This document shows, in pieces, positions 21,007 to 31,164 of a stretch of DNA of 64,000 bases. A program made the translations under genes and the position numbers. The stretch is from Parastagonospora avenae f. sp. tritici 18332-5 (lineage: Eukaryota > Ascomycota > Dothideomycetes > Pleosporales > Phaeosphaeriaceae). Within the stretch, counting starts at the first letter, position 1, and every line of letters starts with the position of its first letter. The notes below the pieces were generated by a model that worked only from the letters and a program-made list of their open reading frames with translations, searched no databases and was not told the DNA's origin. The DNA is taken from NCBI GenBank assembly GCA_022559985.1, contig JAFJTR010000086.1:1-64000 (forward strand). The letters run 5' to 3'.

Positions 21007-21819
21007 TTAAATAGAGACAAAGAAACGGTGTAACATAACAGACCAGGAGCTGCCACCACTCCAGCAGTCCTCCCCTTTGCGTCTAGAATGTTCAGTCGCA
21101 AATATATGCATGACCATGACGATCTTGACCATGCCCCCCATTTCGTCCTCGACGGCCCCTATCATTTCATCATAAACATGCGTGAGTCCATGCACCGTAT
21201 GTCTCGGATTCACGTGCTGATTCAGAAGTGCATCAGCAAGTGCACAAGCTTCAGTGAGCTTCAGGAATGCCTGAATGGGCAGCTGGCATGGCAGCGGGAA
21301 GCCGTCGATAAAAGGGGAATCGTAGCGTCTGAGCGAACAGACTGCGTCACACAGGTTGTTGTTCAAGCGAGTGTGACGAAGGACATGCCATAGGCTGATA
21401 TCTTCGTATGACACAACGGCGTATAGATCCACAAAGCTCTTGTCCGCAGTGCCGAGTGCTGCTCGTAGAGCCTTGGCGATGGGGTGGCTTGACTAGTGGT
21501 GCAAGCGGAGGGTGAAAGCTAAATTTTGCGGGCCCCTATCTTCAAGGCCTACGCTCGCTGCTTTGACAGACATGCCATCGAGTTGGGCGTAAGATAGATC
21601 CGCCAGAGCGGCGTCGAACGTGGTGGTTGGAAGCTCGATTAGGCTGTAGGCCTTGAAGTAACTATGGTTGCAGAGACTAGTCAGAGTTTTGCGGATTAGG
21701 CCATGATCTTTAATTGGGTTGGTCAAAGGGCCAGTCAGGCAGGTACATTGAGGTTCGCGGTCATTACCGTTCCATTGTACCTCGGTCCAGAAGATGACAT
21801 CGTCTGATAAGGTAGTCAT
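21007..21819 (-). pseudogene. Minus-strand member of a divergent paralogue pair, in-frame TAG
   Basis: ATG at 21817-21819 opens a 271-codon frame closing at 21007, interrupted only by TAG at 21493-21495. The N-terminus (MTTLSDDVIFWTEVQWNG) matches the start of the plus-strand gene at 22016 (MSNLAYDVIIWLEV), and the similarity continues past the TAG: FTLRL...PIAKALRA...FVDLYAVVSYED aligns with FTIFVKR...VAGKLRT...TLTLYCVQVTDW. The TAG therefore interrupts a once-continuous gene, or is read through. The C-terminus is about 70 residues longer than its partner (SPFIDGFPLPCQ onward). No known family was recognised. It is either a recent nonsense allele or a programmed stop; the lack of other lesions means either is possible. 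Confidence 0.5.
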
Positions 21820-22015
21820 GGTGCTTTGGTGGCGCCATGAAGAGCGCCAGGACGACATTTTATACAACAGCGAATTGCTGGAAACTTGCCGAAGCACGTG
21901 TGCTGGCCACAAGATGCTAATCATACAGCAACTGATTGTTAGCAAACTTGAAATGCATATATCGCGTCGTGATGCATGTAAGCCAACGACACCTGGATTG
22001 CTCGACGTGGGATCA
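21820..22015. promoter_or_regulatory. Shared divergent promoter of the paralogue pair
   Basis: The 196 bp between the two opposed start codons must hold both core promoters. No TATA box is obvious. Head-to-head paralogues usually arise by inverted duplication, so co-regulation is expected but not shown. Confidence 0.4.
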
Positions 22016-22486
22016 ATGTCTAACCTTGCATACGACGTCATTATCTGGCTCGAAGTGGCGTATCGAAACCCAGCCAAGACGAGCATGTTTGGTCCTTATG
22101 CCAACTCGGGTCTCGACAAGTTGTTAATCCGAGAGCAATTGTATGAAATCGGCGGTGAACATGCGGTCAACAAGCTCTCCGAAGGAGCGATCAACCGAGC
22201 CTTGAACGAAAGCCCGAACTTTGATGGAATCCATGGTCTGTCATGTCATGACACCGAGGGCAACATATGCTTCACCATCTTCGTGAAGAGAGAGACGAAC
22301 GCTGCAGTCGCTGGTAAATTGCGCACTCCAAGCGAATACTCAACCCTGACTCTCTATTGCGTACAGGTGACAGACTGGTGGCCAAAGATACATCTCGACA
22401 CAAATGGTTCACTGGAGGATGTGATCAAAGAGCGCTTGCACGATGATGGCATAAGGCTGCAAAAGAACGACCTCTTCGAAACATGA
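22016..22486 (+). CDS. Plus-strand member of a divergent paralogue pair, unknown family
   Basis: ATG at 22016 (MSNLAYDVII) opens an intact 156-residue frame ending at 22486. It is soluble, with no signal peptide or membrane helix. It aligns with the opposed gene at 21819-21007 in the order DVI-W-EV, a GP-N motif (FGPYANS versus TGPLTNP), LIR-x-x-L, G-x-S, FT, A-x-x-LR and a terminal R-x-H/R-DD-like stretch. The frame is open further upstream (to 21794), but that part overlaps the partner gene's coding strand and is not conserved, so the ATG at 22016 is preferred. Function unknown. Confidence 0.6.
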   Translation: MSNLAYDVIIWLEVAYRNPAKTSMFGPYANSGLDKLLIREQLYEIGGEHAVNKLSEGAINRALNESPNFDGIHGLSCHDTEGNICFTIFVKRETNAAVAGKLRTPSEYSTLTLYCVQVTDWWPKIHLDTNGSLEDVIKERLHDDGIRLQKNDLFET

Positions 22487-23012
22487 CTTTCGCAGGAAGG
22501 TGCCATCGCGTGCGCAGGCTCAGTTACACGGTGAGCCCGCGGTCGGCAGGGATGTGGTCCCGATCCAGCTTATTGATGGGATACTTGCTGGAATGGTGAC
22601 AGTCGCAGGTTACGTCTGGAAGACGGTGGTGATTTCGGAGTATAGTGCCTATGAGAGAAGAAGAAGGAGAATTGAATGAGGATGAAGGGAATGATACATG
22701 GAATGGAATATTAGTCAACCAGTTGCAAGCGCTATAATAGAGTTCAAAGTGGTGTGCTGATCATTTGCCGGCTTACATGTGATGATCGAGTGGTGAAGTC
22801 GTGGAGTGTGGAGGTGAAGGTGGGATGTGTTGTGTAGCCCGACCCTGATGCGTCATGGCTCGCTTAACGCGACCCCTGCCGAACGCGTTGGTGGAAGGTG
22901 GGACTTGTCAACATTCAGTGTTCACTACTGCAGCCCAAGCGGCAAGTGCAAATGCAGCGACAACAAACATAGAGCAGCTGCAAACGACTCATGGAGCACT
23001 TTGGACGCAGCA
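22487..23012. other. Intergenic upstream of the GCP2 gene
   Basis: The frame of the next gene stays open back to 22827, so the 5' leader is here. There is an in-frame ATG at 22848, but the sequence before 23013 is not protein-like. No other gene was seen. Confidence 0.5.
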
Positions 23013-25831
23013 ATGTCTACTCGCAACCCTCCCGGCATGAAGCCTTCGACTGCTGAGCGACGCTCCGCCAATGCGAATTACATCTCCACCGCGCGACCCC
23101 GCGTCGCATCCGCTGCCACTGGAGACGAAAGCGACCGACGCGCCTCAGCGACAACATCGCACACACGGAAACAGTCACATGCCATGGGAGGGACCGGCGC
23201 ATCCTCGGGCGAGCGGCGCATAGAAAAGAAAGAGGTGCGCGAAAGGGAGACGGAGATACGGCGGACGAGAACGAGAAGCCCACTGAAACATTCAAGCGAC
23301 AGTCGAGTCAACGCGCGAAGTCGGGGCGAGAAACCACCCAAAGAGACGGAAAGGCCGCCCCGGAGTGCGCACTCGGCCAAGTCGTCCCCAGAAGAGGCAC
23401 AGGCGCCATGGGAGCCCAAAGCCTCACTCATTCCGCATACGACCGCTCCGCTCGCGACGCGCATTTCGATTCCTCCACTGGCCTCGACCGCGCCCGTTGC
23501 GCTACAGCCCACGCCCCTCGCACAGCTATCGCTCGATGCACAGGAGAAGGCTATCATCGAAGATCTACTGTTCGTCTTCATGGGCTTTGAGGGACAGTAC
23601 ATACGCTTCAGCGAAACATACAACCCACACGAGGAGAAAGAGCGACTGGTCGGCCCACAGTTCCGGATACTGCCCGGTCTGGATCCGAGCTTGAGGGACC
23701 TCACCAAGTCCATGTTGAAGACTGCGACGCATTACATCGCAGTAGAAGCATGTATAGAAGTGCTTAGCAGAGAAGAGTACGGCGCCGTCAACCATGCTCT
23801 ATGTGCAGCAATACGACGGCTTATGAAGGACTACCTCACACTAATTGCGCAATTAGAGCATCAGCTGCTTAGCAACGACTCTTTCACGCTCCACGTGTTG
23901 AACCTGCATACCAAGCAGACGAGCCACATGCTTTTCCAGCTCTACACCACTGGAATCGAGCTACTTAAGGCCAACGATATCCTAGAAGATGACAAGGACG
24001 AAGACTCTGCCGACGACGATAGCAACGATTTTGAGAACATCTTGGAGTCACTGCGCGAAGGAGGCAATGCGACCAAGAAATTGTGCAAGGGCGGCAGTGT
24101 GTTGGGGCTGATCACAAAGCGATTGTCGTCCATGTCCGGAGATCCTGCAGCAAGAACGCTGCTCACGACACTGTTGCGCGAGGCCAGTAGACCATATATG
24201 GCCATGCTGAACGAGTGGCTGCATCACGGAGGTATCAAGGATCCGCATTCCGAGTTCCTAATCAAGGAGCAACGAAGCATCAAGCGAGAGCGTTTGGATC
24301 AAGACTATACTGACGAGTACTGGGAGAAGAGATACACGATGCGCGACGCACTTGTGCCACCACAGCTCGAGGCAGTTAAAGACAAAGTGCTACTCGCCGG
24401 AAAGTACCTGAACGTTGTTCGCGAGTGCGGAGGTGTCGATGTCAGCAAAATCGTGCAGGACGCACCCACAAGCTTCGACGACCCGCGGTTCCTAGACAAT
24501 GTCAGCTCGTCCTACGCATACGCAAACTCATCTCTTCTAAATCTTCTGCTAACCACACACCAATTGCCCGCACGGCTGCGATCTCTCAAGCATTACTTCT
24601 TTCTCGACAGGTCCGACTTCTTTACCTACTTTCTCGAGATGGGCGAGCTGGAGCTCAAGAAGCCAGCAAAGGCTGTCAATGTCGGCAAACTGCAGTCATT
24701 ACTTGATCTTGCAACACGACATGCCGGATCAGTGGCCGTTGAGGACCCATACAAGGAGGACATCAAGGTGCAGATGAATGATACCGGTCTGACAAACTGG
24801 CTGATGAAGATTGTCAATGTGCAAGGTCTGGACCAGGACGCAGCTGCTGCCTCGATATCGAACTACACCCCAGCCAATACCGCACCAATCACTGATGACT
24901 CCAATATCACAGGGTTCCAGGCTCTGCAATTCGACTACGCGATGCCTTTCCCTCTGTCACTCGTTGTTAGCCGAGTGACGCTCACACGATATCAACTGCT
25001 TTTCCGCTATTTGCTCAGCTTGAAGCATCTCGAAACGGATCTCGCCAAGTGCTGGGGAGAGCAAGGCAAGAATGCAGCCTGGAAGCATCGGTCGCGAAAC
25101 CCTCGTATCGAGCTTTGGAAGCGGAAAGCATGGACACTACGTGCACGCATGCTGGTCTTCGTGCAACAACTTACTTACTACTGTACCGCAGAAGTCATTG
25201 AACCAAACTGGACATCGCTGATGTCGCGCCTGAACGAGGAGAAGAAGGGCGATGCCAAGGGCAAGAGCAAGCAGGCTGATGATGATAGTGGAGGACCGCA
25301 GGTGAAACGAACAGTTGACGAGCTGATGCAAGACCACGTCGACTTTCTCGCAACTTGTCTGAAAGAGTGTATGCTTACTAACAGTAAGCTGCTCCGAGTA
25401 AGTCACAGAAACCCTCAATTCGACCTCCATCAACTAATTCTGGGTAGATCAACAACAAAATAATGTCAACATGCAGCATGTTCGCCTCCTTCACCTACTC
25501 GCTCTCCCGCTACCTCATCACCGGCGACCCCGACCTTGTCACCCAAGTCAACGCCGCCCTTAACCCAGCTTCCAATCCTCGCCCCAATGCCGCCCGCTCC
25601 ACTGCTAATGCCCAATTCGTCTACGATCCCCAGCGTGTCGAGAAAATGTTTGACATGCTCGCCAAGTACGAGGAGAACTTCACCCGGCATCTTAAGATTT
25701 TGCTGGATACATTGAACTACCTCGCTGCGACAGAGACAGTCGTGTTCTTGAGTCTATGTGCCAGACTGACGAGTGCAGGAGAAGGGTTGAGTGGATTCCA
25801 AGCCCCAATGGGTATGGAGGGGATTGTGTAG
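23013..25831 (+). CDS. SPC97: Gamma-tubulin complex component GCP2 (Spc97 family)
   Basis: A core subunit of the gamma-tubulin small complex that nucleates microtubules at spindle pole bodies. ATG is at 23013 (MSTRNPPG); exon 1 ends at 25397, the 50-bp intron 25398-25447 is GTAAGT...GGGTAG, and exon 2 ends with TAG at 25829-25831; 922 residues. After about 230 basic, disordered residues, the grip1-type region starts with the GCP2-like line IIEDLLFVFMGFEGQYIRF. Further GCP-like blocks are ARTLLTTLLREASRPYMAML and, in the gamma-tubulin-binding C-terminal domain, SLLNLLLTT, FFLDRSDFFTYFLEMGE, YQLLFRYLLSLKHLE and the final YEENFTRHLKILLDTLNYL. The first of these favours GCP2 over GCP3. The frame is intact throughout. 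Confidence 0.92.
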
Positions 25832-26148
25832 TTGCTTTGATGAGCAAGTGTCTTGTGCAAATATGATACCATTTGTCTTTGGCGCATTTCATCTTCCTTT
25901 TGGGCGAATTCTTCTGCTGAGCAGTCTTCTCCAGTCAATCTTTCGCGCTGCCATGATCAGACCGGATATTGTACCTTGAATTCGGAACATAGGTGCCGAG
26001 TACGCAAGCCAAGTTCGTTACTCCACATATGTTTGCCAAGTCTTGGCTGCAGTTTGCATGCACACAAGCAGCATATGAGCCGAGCTTGCGGTCCACATGT
26101 TCCGGTCACTGCCATTTACATCATGTTGTGATGCTAACACGCTAGCAG

Positions 26149-26155
26149 TATAAAG
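26149..26155 (+). promoter_or_regulatory. TATA box of the amidohydrolase gene
   Basis: TATAAAG lies 48 bp before the ATG at 26203, a usual fungal spacing for a short leader. The 25832-26202 interval holds no other feature. Confidence 0.5.
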
Positions 26156-26202
26156 CTCAGCGCCGCTTGCAGAGAACTGCCAATGCACAGTGACTGATCA
26201 TC

Positions 26203-27720
26203 ATGCTTCAATTACTGAAGGCTTTGACAGTGTTTGGCCTCGTCAGTCAGGCAGTAACTTACGCAGATGCCGCCTCCGTCCTTTTCACTGACGCCACAAT
26301 TATCACATTCAATGCGAACATTTTGCGAACGGAAGTTATTCACGACTCTTCATTGCTTGTTGAGGGGGACCGTATAAGCCAGATCTATAATGGAACTACA
26401 CCAACGTCGTATCCTGATGGCACGGAAGTAGTCGACGCCACTGGCAAGATCATTAGTCCAGGCTTCATCAACACGCACCAGCATCTATGGCAGACTGCTT
26501 TCAAGACGATCGGGTCCAACACAACACTAGTAGAGTACTTCCAACGATATGGCTCCTCCGGCCCGTCAATCCAACACTTCACCCCCGAAGACAAATATCT
26601 CAGCCAGCTCACCGGCAGTCTCGAACTCCTTAACTCCGGCACAACAACAGTCTTAGACCACGCCCACGGCGGCTCAAGCAACGAAACCGCCGACGCAATC
26701 TTCACCGCCACCCTCGACAGCAAACTCCGCACCTACCACGCCTTCTCCATCCAATCCCTCCCAAACAACTACACCACCTCCGCCCAAATCGCCAAAGTCT
26801 CTAGTTTCGCCTCCGACCCGCGCCTAACCAACAACCCCCTCGTCTCCCTCGGCCTCGCATACGACAATTTCGACGCCGCCCCCGCATCCCTCCTCTCCTC
26901 CCTCTGGACCCTAATCCGCTCCGCCAACCTCTCCCTCCTAACCACGCACGCCCTATCCGGCCCCTGGATAACCGGCAACACGCCCTCTCGCCTCGCCTCC
27001 CTAGGCTGGCTCAACACCTCGCTGCCCGTCATCTTCAGCCACGCATCCTTCATTTCCGCAGCTGATATATCCGTCCTCCGCGCCACGAATCAGTACATCA
27101 GCACCACGCCCGAGAGCGAAATGCACTACGGCCACGCGCATCCTTCTGCGGATCTGATCACGGATCAAGCGGCCCTGGGCACGGATACGCATTTTACGTT
27201 CGCCGCGGATATGGTCGGCCAGGCGCGGTTGTGGATGCAGAAGTTGAGGTTGGCCAGGGCGGAGGAGGTGCTGCTGGGGAAGGGGCAGATTCCGAGACAG
27301 AATCCGATGAGCGTCGAGCAGGCTTTTCATTTGATTACGCGCGCGGGCGCGCTGGCGTTGCGCAGACACGACTTGGGTATCATTGCGCCTGGCGCAAAAG
27401 CGGATCTCGTGCTTTTCGACGGCGACTCGCCGGGGATGCTGGGGTGGAGCGATGCGGTCGCTGCTGTCATCTTGCATAGTAATGTTGGGGATATGGAGGG
27501 TGTGCTGGTGGGCGGGGAGTGGGTGAAGAAGGAAGGGAAGTTGGTGTTTCCGGGGTATGCGGATGTGAAGAGGAGGTTTTTAGCTAGTGCACGGAGGATC
27601 CAGGGGATTTGGGGAGGGATCGAGTGGGCGCGGGTGGATAGGGGGATGTGGAGGAATCAGACGTGGTTTGGGGATGTGAGGGAGGTGGATGTTTTTAGGG
27701 GGGAGGGGAAGGGGTATTAG
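26203..27720 (+). CDS. Secreted amidohydrolase of the chlorohydrolase/cytosine-deaminase type
   Basis: An intronless 505-residue metal-dependent hydrolase starting at ATG 26203. A signal peptide is likely (LLKALTVFGLVSQAVTYADA). The amidohydrolase layout is clear: a small N-terminal beta domain (LLVEGDRISQIYNG), metal ligands in PGFINTHQHLWQ (HxH), a later THALSG and SHASF His, and the Asp in LGTDTHFTF, then the C-terminal GIIAPGAKADLVLFDGDSP that returns to the beta domain. Several N-x-S/T sites fit secretion. Fungal relatives act on amino- or halo-substituted heterocycles; the substrate here cannot be told. Third-position GC is high in the middle third. A TATA box lies upstream. Confidence 0.88.
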   Translation: MLQLLKALTVFGLVSQAVTYADAASVLFTDATIITFNANILRTEVIHDSSLLVEGDRISQIYNGTTPTSYPDGTEVVDATGKIISPGFINTHQHLWQTAFKTIGSNTTLVEYFQRYGSSGPSIQHFTPEDKYLSQLTGSLELLNSGTTTVLDHAHGGSSNETADAIFTATLDSKLRTYHAFSIQSLPNNYTTSAQIAKVSSFASDPRLTNNPLVSLGLAYDNFDAAPASLLSSLWTLIRSANLSLLTTHALSGPWITGNTPSRLASLGWLNTSLPVIFSHASFISAADISVLRATNQYISTTPESEMHYGHAHPSADLITDQAALGTDTHFTFAADMVGQARLWMQKLRLARAEEVLLGKGQIPRQNPMSVEQAFHLITRAGALALRRHDLGIIAPGAKADLVLFDGDSPGMLGWSDAVAAVILHSNVGDMEGVLVGGEWVKKEGKLVFPGYADVKRRFLASARRIQGIWGGIEWARVDRGMWRNQTWFGDVREVDVFRGEGKGY

Positions 27721-27806
27721 TGTTGCATATTCTTTGATCATGTAATAGTGTTGTAATCACAATCTGTGTCATCATGCTATTCTGTCATCATCTTCTTTTT
27801 TTCCAC

Positions 27807-29015
27807 CTACGACTCCTTAAACGGACACCCCTTATCCGCACTACTACTCTTCGTCTTCTCCTTGACCACCCTCCACGTCAAATCCATCAACTGCTCTCCC
27901 AGCGCCTCATCATTCGCCAATCCACTCCCTGGCTCCACAATCGCCGGCGGGCAGATATACTGCCCTGACTTCTCCGTCTTGGTCGCAGCAAACATCGTGC
28001 TCACACAGCCCTCAAACTGGCTCTTCTTGAACGGCTGCGCGGCAACGCTCATGCCGTAGCCCAGCAGCGGGTACGCCTCGTGGATATGCTCGGTGGATTG
28101 TCGCGTCTCTACGATACCGGGATGCGTGGCGTTGGACAGGATGTTGGGATGCTGGGAGTGCAGGTGACGGTCGAGATATCTCGCGTACAAGATTGCAGCG
28201 AGCTTTGAGCGGCCGTATTGGGGGTTCGGTCCGAGATCCGTGTTCAGTTCGTCTATGCTAGCGAATTTGGTGTCCTTGGGCGCCATTTCGTGCGCGTTGG
28301 AGCCGAGCTGGACAATGCGCACTGTGTCGCCTTTGTCTGCGGTGGACTTGAGAAGGGGAAGAAGATGGGAGGTCAGAACGACGTGGCCGAAGTGGTTTGT
28401 GGCCATGTGCAGATCGATACCAGCTTTGTTGAGCTGGTAGGACATGATTCCCCGGGCGGCGTTGTTGATGAGGATGTCGAGGCGATCAGCCTTATGGGCG
28501 ATCTCGAATGCAGCCTTGCCGGTTTGTTCCCAGTCCGAGAGGTCGCATTGGATGAAGACGACTCTGTCGGCTTTGTCTTTTCCCATCTCTTGTGTGATTG
28601 CGTTAATAGCATCTGAGACGATGTCCTCGCTCTGTGACAAGATGAAAAGCTTGCTAACATTCTTGGACAGGAGAGTGTGTGTGCAGCCATAACCAATGCC
28701 CTCAGATCCACCTGTTACAAGAGCGACCTTGCCTGATAGATCTGGGACTTCTTCAAGTGCGAATTGCTGGTCCTTCGGGGCGAGCGAATGAGAGCCCAAG
28801 ATCTGGTTGCCCAGGTTCTCGGCGATAGTGTTCTTGACAGCCTGCATAGTTGATGGCCCTGATGATACTGGTCCTTTGAGGCGGTCGTTGTTTTCTGTCG
28901 AATATAATCGAACTGCTTGAGTGAAGTACGATGCAGCTACAGAAACTCGAGAGGCTGGAACGGATGATGAACAACGCAGAGCGGGAACTGATCTAAATAA
29001 TCTTAGGGACTGCAT
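27807..29015 (-). CDS. Short-chain dehydrogenase/reductase, probably mitochondrial
   Basis: A 402-residue classical/extended SDR from ATG at 29013-29015 (MQSLRLFR). The N-terminal 45 residues are rich in Arg/Ser with few acids and fit a mitochondrial presequence. The NAD(P) loop is TGGSEGIGYG (about 106), then NNAARG (about 195), a catalytic Ser in VQLGSNAHE, and the YGRSK dyad (YxxxK, about 275). It resembles WW-domain-oxidoreductase/retinol-dehydrogenase-like fungal SDRs. Intronless. It is tail-to-tail with the amidohydrolase (86 bp). The substrate is unknown. Confidence 0.88.
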   Translation of the reverse strand: MQSLRLFRSVPALRCSSSVPASRVSVAASYFTQAVRLYSTENNDRLKGPVSSGPSTMQAVKNTIAENLGNQILGSHSLAPKDQQFALEEVPDLSGKVALVTGGSEGIGYGCTHTLLSKNVSKLFILSQSEDIVSDAINAITQEMGKDKADRVVFIQCDLSDWEQTGKAAFEIAHKADRLDILINNAARGIMSYQLNKAGIDLHMATNHFGHVVLTSHLLPLLKSTADKGDTVRIVQLGSNAHEMAPKDTKFASIDELNTDLGPNPQYGRSKLAAILYARYLDRHLHSQHPNILSNATHPGIVETRQSTEHIHEAYPLLGYGMSVAAQPFKKSQFEGCVSTMFAATKTEKSGQYICPPAIVEPGSGLANDEALGEQLMDLTWRVVKEKTKSSSADKGCPFKES

Positions 29016-29477
29016 CTTTGGCAGCACCAAACAACAGCGAGCGTCTCTCTATGGTCGATGCCAGATTAGCCAAGACCTCTGTGACGTCGGGTACAATTGA
29101 CCAATGCCATTTTTTCTTGATGTCAGCATCTATTACTGCTTCTTTGTGGCTGGTAGGATGATGAGTGGATGCATCACTTCAACATGACGCGTCGATGATC
29201 TATTTGGCGCTATACTATCTCGGGTCTAGCCGCGACGGCCCGTTTCTCCACGGAACGTCGCGTCTCACTTCAGCAAACGTCCAGTGGGCTTCGCTCTCAC
29301 AGCTGAATGTACTTCAGCGTCAAGAAAGCTGTATGACTTCAGCTTCTGCCCTAAAATAAATGGGCTCTACCTTAAAGGGCCACAGACTTCACTCCCTACT
29401 CAGGCTCAAAGATTCACCTTCGGCGTGCTGTTACACCACTTTAGCGTACGACGTGTTTGACCCGCAGCGCTGGCGCC
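29016..29477. promoter_or_regulatory. Bidirectional promoter region
   Basis: 460 bp between the divergent SDR gene and the gene at 29478. No exon was recognised and no TATA box is clear. Confidence 0.4.
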
Positions 29478-30125
29478 ATGACAGCGCCCTTCGTCCACCC
29501 ACAACGAGCTGGCTTGTTATCAGATGAGCCGCACGATAGTAGCGATGCTACCGTATCTACACGTCAAGATCGCATGAACCGCGAACTAGTTGATATACTT
29601 CAACGTCCAACAAAAGGTCCAACCTCAATCCAAGGGATTGGACTGTACACACACGCTGTGACCTCAAGGCCATCTGACACCAGCAATGATCAAGCCTCAA
29701 CACCCACTTTTCTACCGATTAGTCGACCTAAAATGGTGCGGCAAGACGAGAACGGAGATGGACCACTGATCAGCGAAGACGTCCGCAGAGTCTGGTACGA
29801 GCTGCGTGAGGCCATCAACGAGGAAGGGGAGCACGTCGGACAAGCTGAAATGAGCATGGAACAACTGAAAGAGAGATATGCCGCGCTTGACGTACCCGAT
29901 GGAAGCACGCCAATAGCCCAAACTCTACATGAGCAACAGCAACAACAATTACAGTACGCTTTGGAGTGCATGCGTCTTCTTAAGAAGAGGGTTACTGCGC
30001 AATCTGGAGATGCTACCATGAGCGGGACTAATGCGGATGGTGCAGGTGTGGCAGCAACCAGCACAAATTCAGCGCCAAGGGGAAATGAGTACAATGAAGC
30101 AAGAGATCCACGGAGGAATCGGTGA
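29478..30125 (+). CDS. Hypothetical low-complexity protein
   Basis: A 215-residue intronless frame from ATG 29478 (MTAPFVHPQ). The N-terminal half is polar and probably disordered. Residues about 100-180 form a helical stretch (ISEDVRRVWYELREAI, then a Q-rich run QQQQQLQYALECMRLLKKR) suggesting coiled coil. The C-terminal tail is Gly/Ala/Ser/Thr-rich and ends in basic residues. No family is recognised. The opposite strand is also open over 29690-30430, but its product is Cys/Ser-rich in the manner of an antisense shadow of the Gln codons, so the plus strand is preferred. Confidence 0.55.
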   Translation: MTAPFVHPQRAGLLSDEPHDSSDATVSTRQDRMNRELVDILQRPTKGPTSIQGIGLYTHAVTSRPSDTSNDQASTPTFLPISRPKMVRQDENGDGPLISEDVRRVWYELREAINEEGEHVGQAEMSMEQLKERYAALDVPDGSTPIAQTLHEQQQQQLQYALECMRLLKKRVTAQSGDATMSGTNADGAGVAATSTNSAPRGNEYNEARDPRRNR

Positions 30126-30644
30126 TCTTGGAAGGAATACATGGCTACAAACGTTGTCGAGATACCCTTGCGAACGTGTTCTTCTTTTACGAGTGTTATT
30201 TGCGTGAACGATGCCCTGTCGAGCGAGATATCTTCCGGAATACTCACGAAGAGAGAGAAGAATACCATGGCTGAAGATTTACCGGTAGCCTGGGTAGCTA
30301 CAAAATCATCGATGACCTCAGCTGCCTCTTGGGGAAGGTTGCCGCATCCTGTGCATTGTATATCATGAGAGCGCGATGTCATATTTGTCCTTCGCCCCAC
30401 GCACACGACCAGAAACAACCCGCGCGACATGTATCAATAGCATTGAATTGGACGGCTGAGTCCCGACAGCTCGAAAATGATCCTTCCTTCACGTGAATAA
30501 TCTCATGTGATAGCACACTGTCTGAGCTCAACCTATCGTCCAAGCCTGCCGGTGAATTGTCCATTCACCTTTTCCCAGGCTACTCGCTCATAGCTTAGCC
30601 CGCAAATCTTCCCCGCTCCACTCATCTCCCCATTATCAACCAGT
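30126..30644. other. Intergenic, no gene seen
   Basis: About 520 bp upstream of the small membrane-protein gene. Open frames are short and unconvincing. Confidence 0.5.
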
Positions 30645-31001
30645 ATGCTTACATTCAACTGGGCCCAAACTCCACAACCACGGCGCATGTCTCATTCCAC
30701 CTCCGACCCGGCGCTACCAAACACACCGATGAGCGAGGACGACTGGGATGAAATTTACATTTCAATTGCATTCGCAGCCATGTTTTTCTCTTTCATTTGA
30801 GTGAGCGTGTACTTTATATGCGGCCGATCAAAGTCGCGCAGTCAGAAAAATAAAGAGGCATCAGCCCAGCCCCGCAATCATGAGAACAGAAAGACATTAG
30901 ATCCAGAGACGCCAGAGCCAGATTTTCACTCGAAGTATCCGCCTGGCATCCAGATCGACAAAATCATTAACGGTTGGAAGAAACGGAATGGTGCCAAATA
31001 A
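30645..31001 (+). CDS. Small single-pass membrane protein frame with in-frame TGA
   Basis: ATG at 30645 begins a polar acidic N-terminus (MSEDDWDEIYIS) that runs into one hydrophobic helix. TGA at 30798-30800 falls inside that helix (FAAMFFSFI then VSVYFICG), after which the same frame continues through a basic stop-transfer segment (GRSKSRSQKNK) and a polar tail (about 66 codons) to TAA at 30999-31001. Helix, flanking charges and tail form one coherent micro-protein of 118 codons, so the TGA is either a nonsense mutation (one base from TGG), a sequence error, or a read-through site. A GTGAGC follows the TGA directly, but using it as a donor would not remove the stop. Confidence 0.5.
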
Positions 31002-31164
31002 CTTTAGGACAAAACGAGTCTAGATATTGAAAACTGACCATGTTTGGAATTGCAATATGTAAATAAACGAATGAAGGTAATGAAAAGATGCGAAGTAACG
31101 CAAAAACCAAAAACCCATCTGATTGAATTCATGACCCATCACTACCATCCTGTCATCATCCCGT

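Noticed and set aside
21794..22015. Upstream extension of the plus-strand paralogue
   Set aside because: It is antisense to the partner gene's coding start, and the alignment between paralogues begins only at 22016.
29690..30430. Long minus-strand frame opposite the gene at 29478
   Set aside because: Its product is Ser/Cys-rich as the antisense of Gln/Glu/Ala codons; the plus strand has a better start and a coherent coiled-coil segment.
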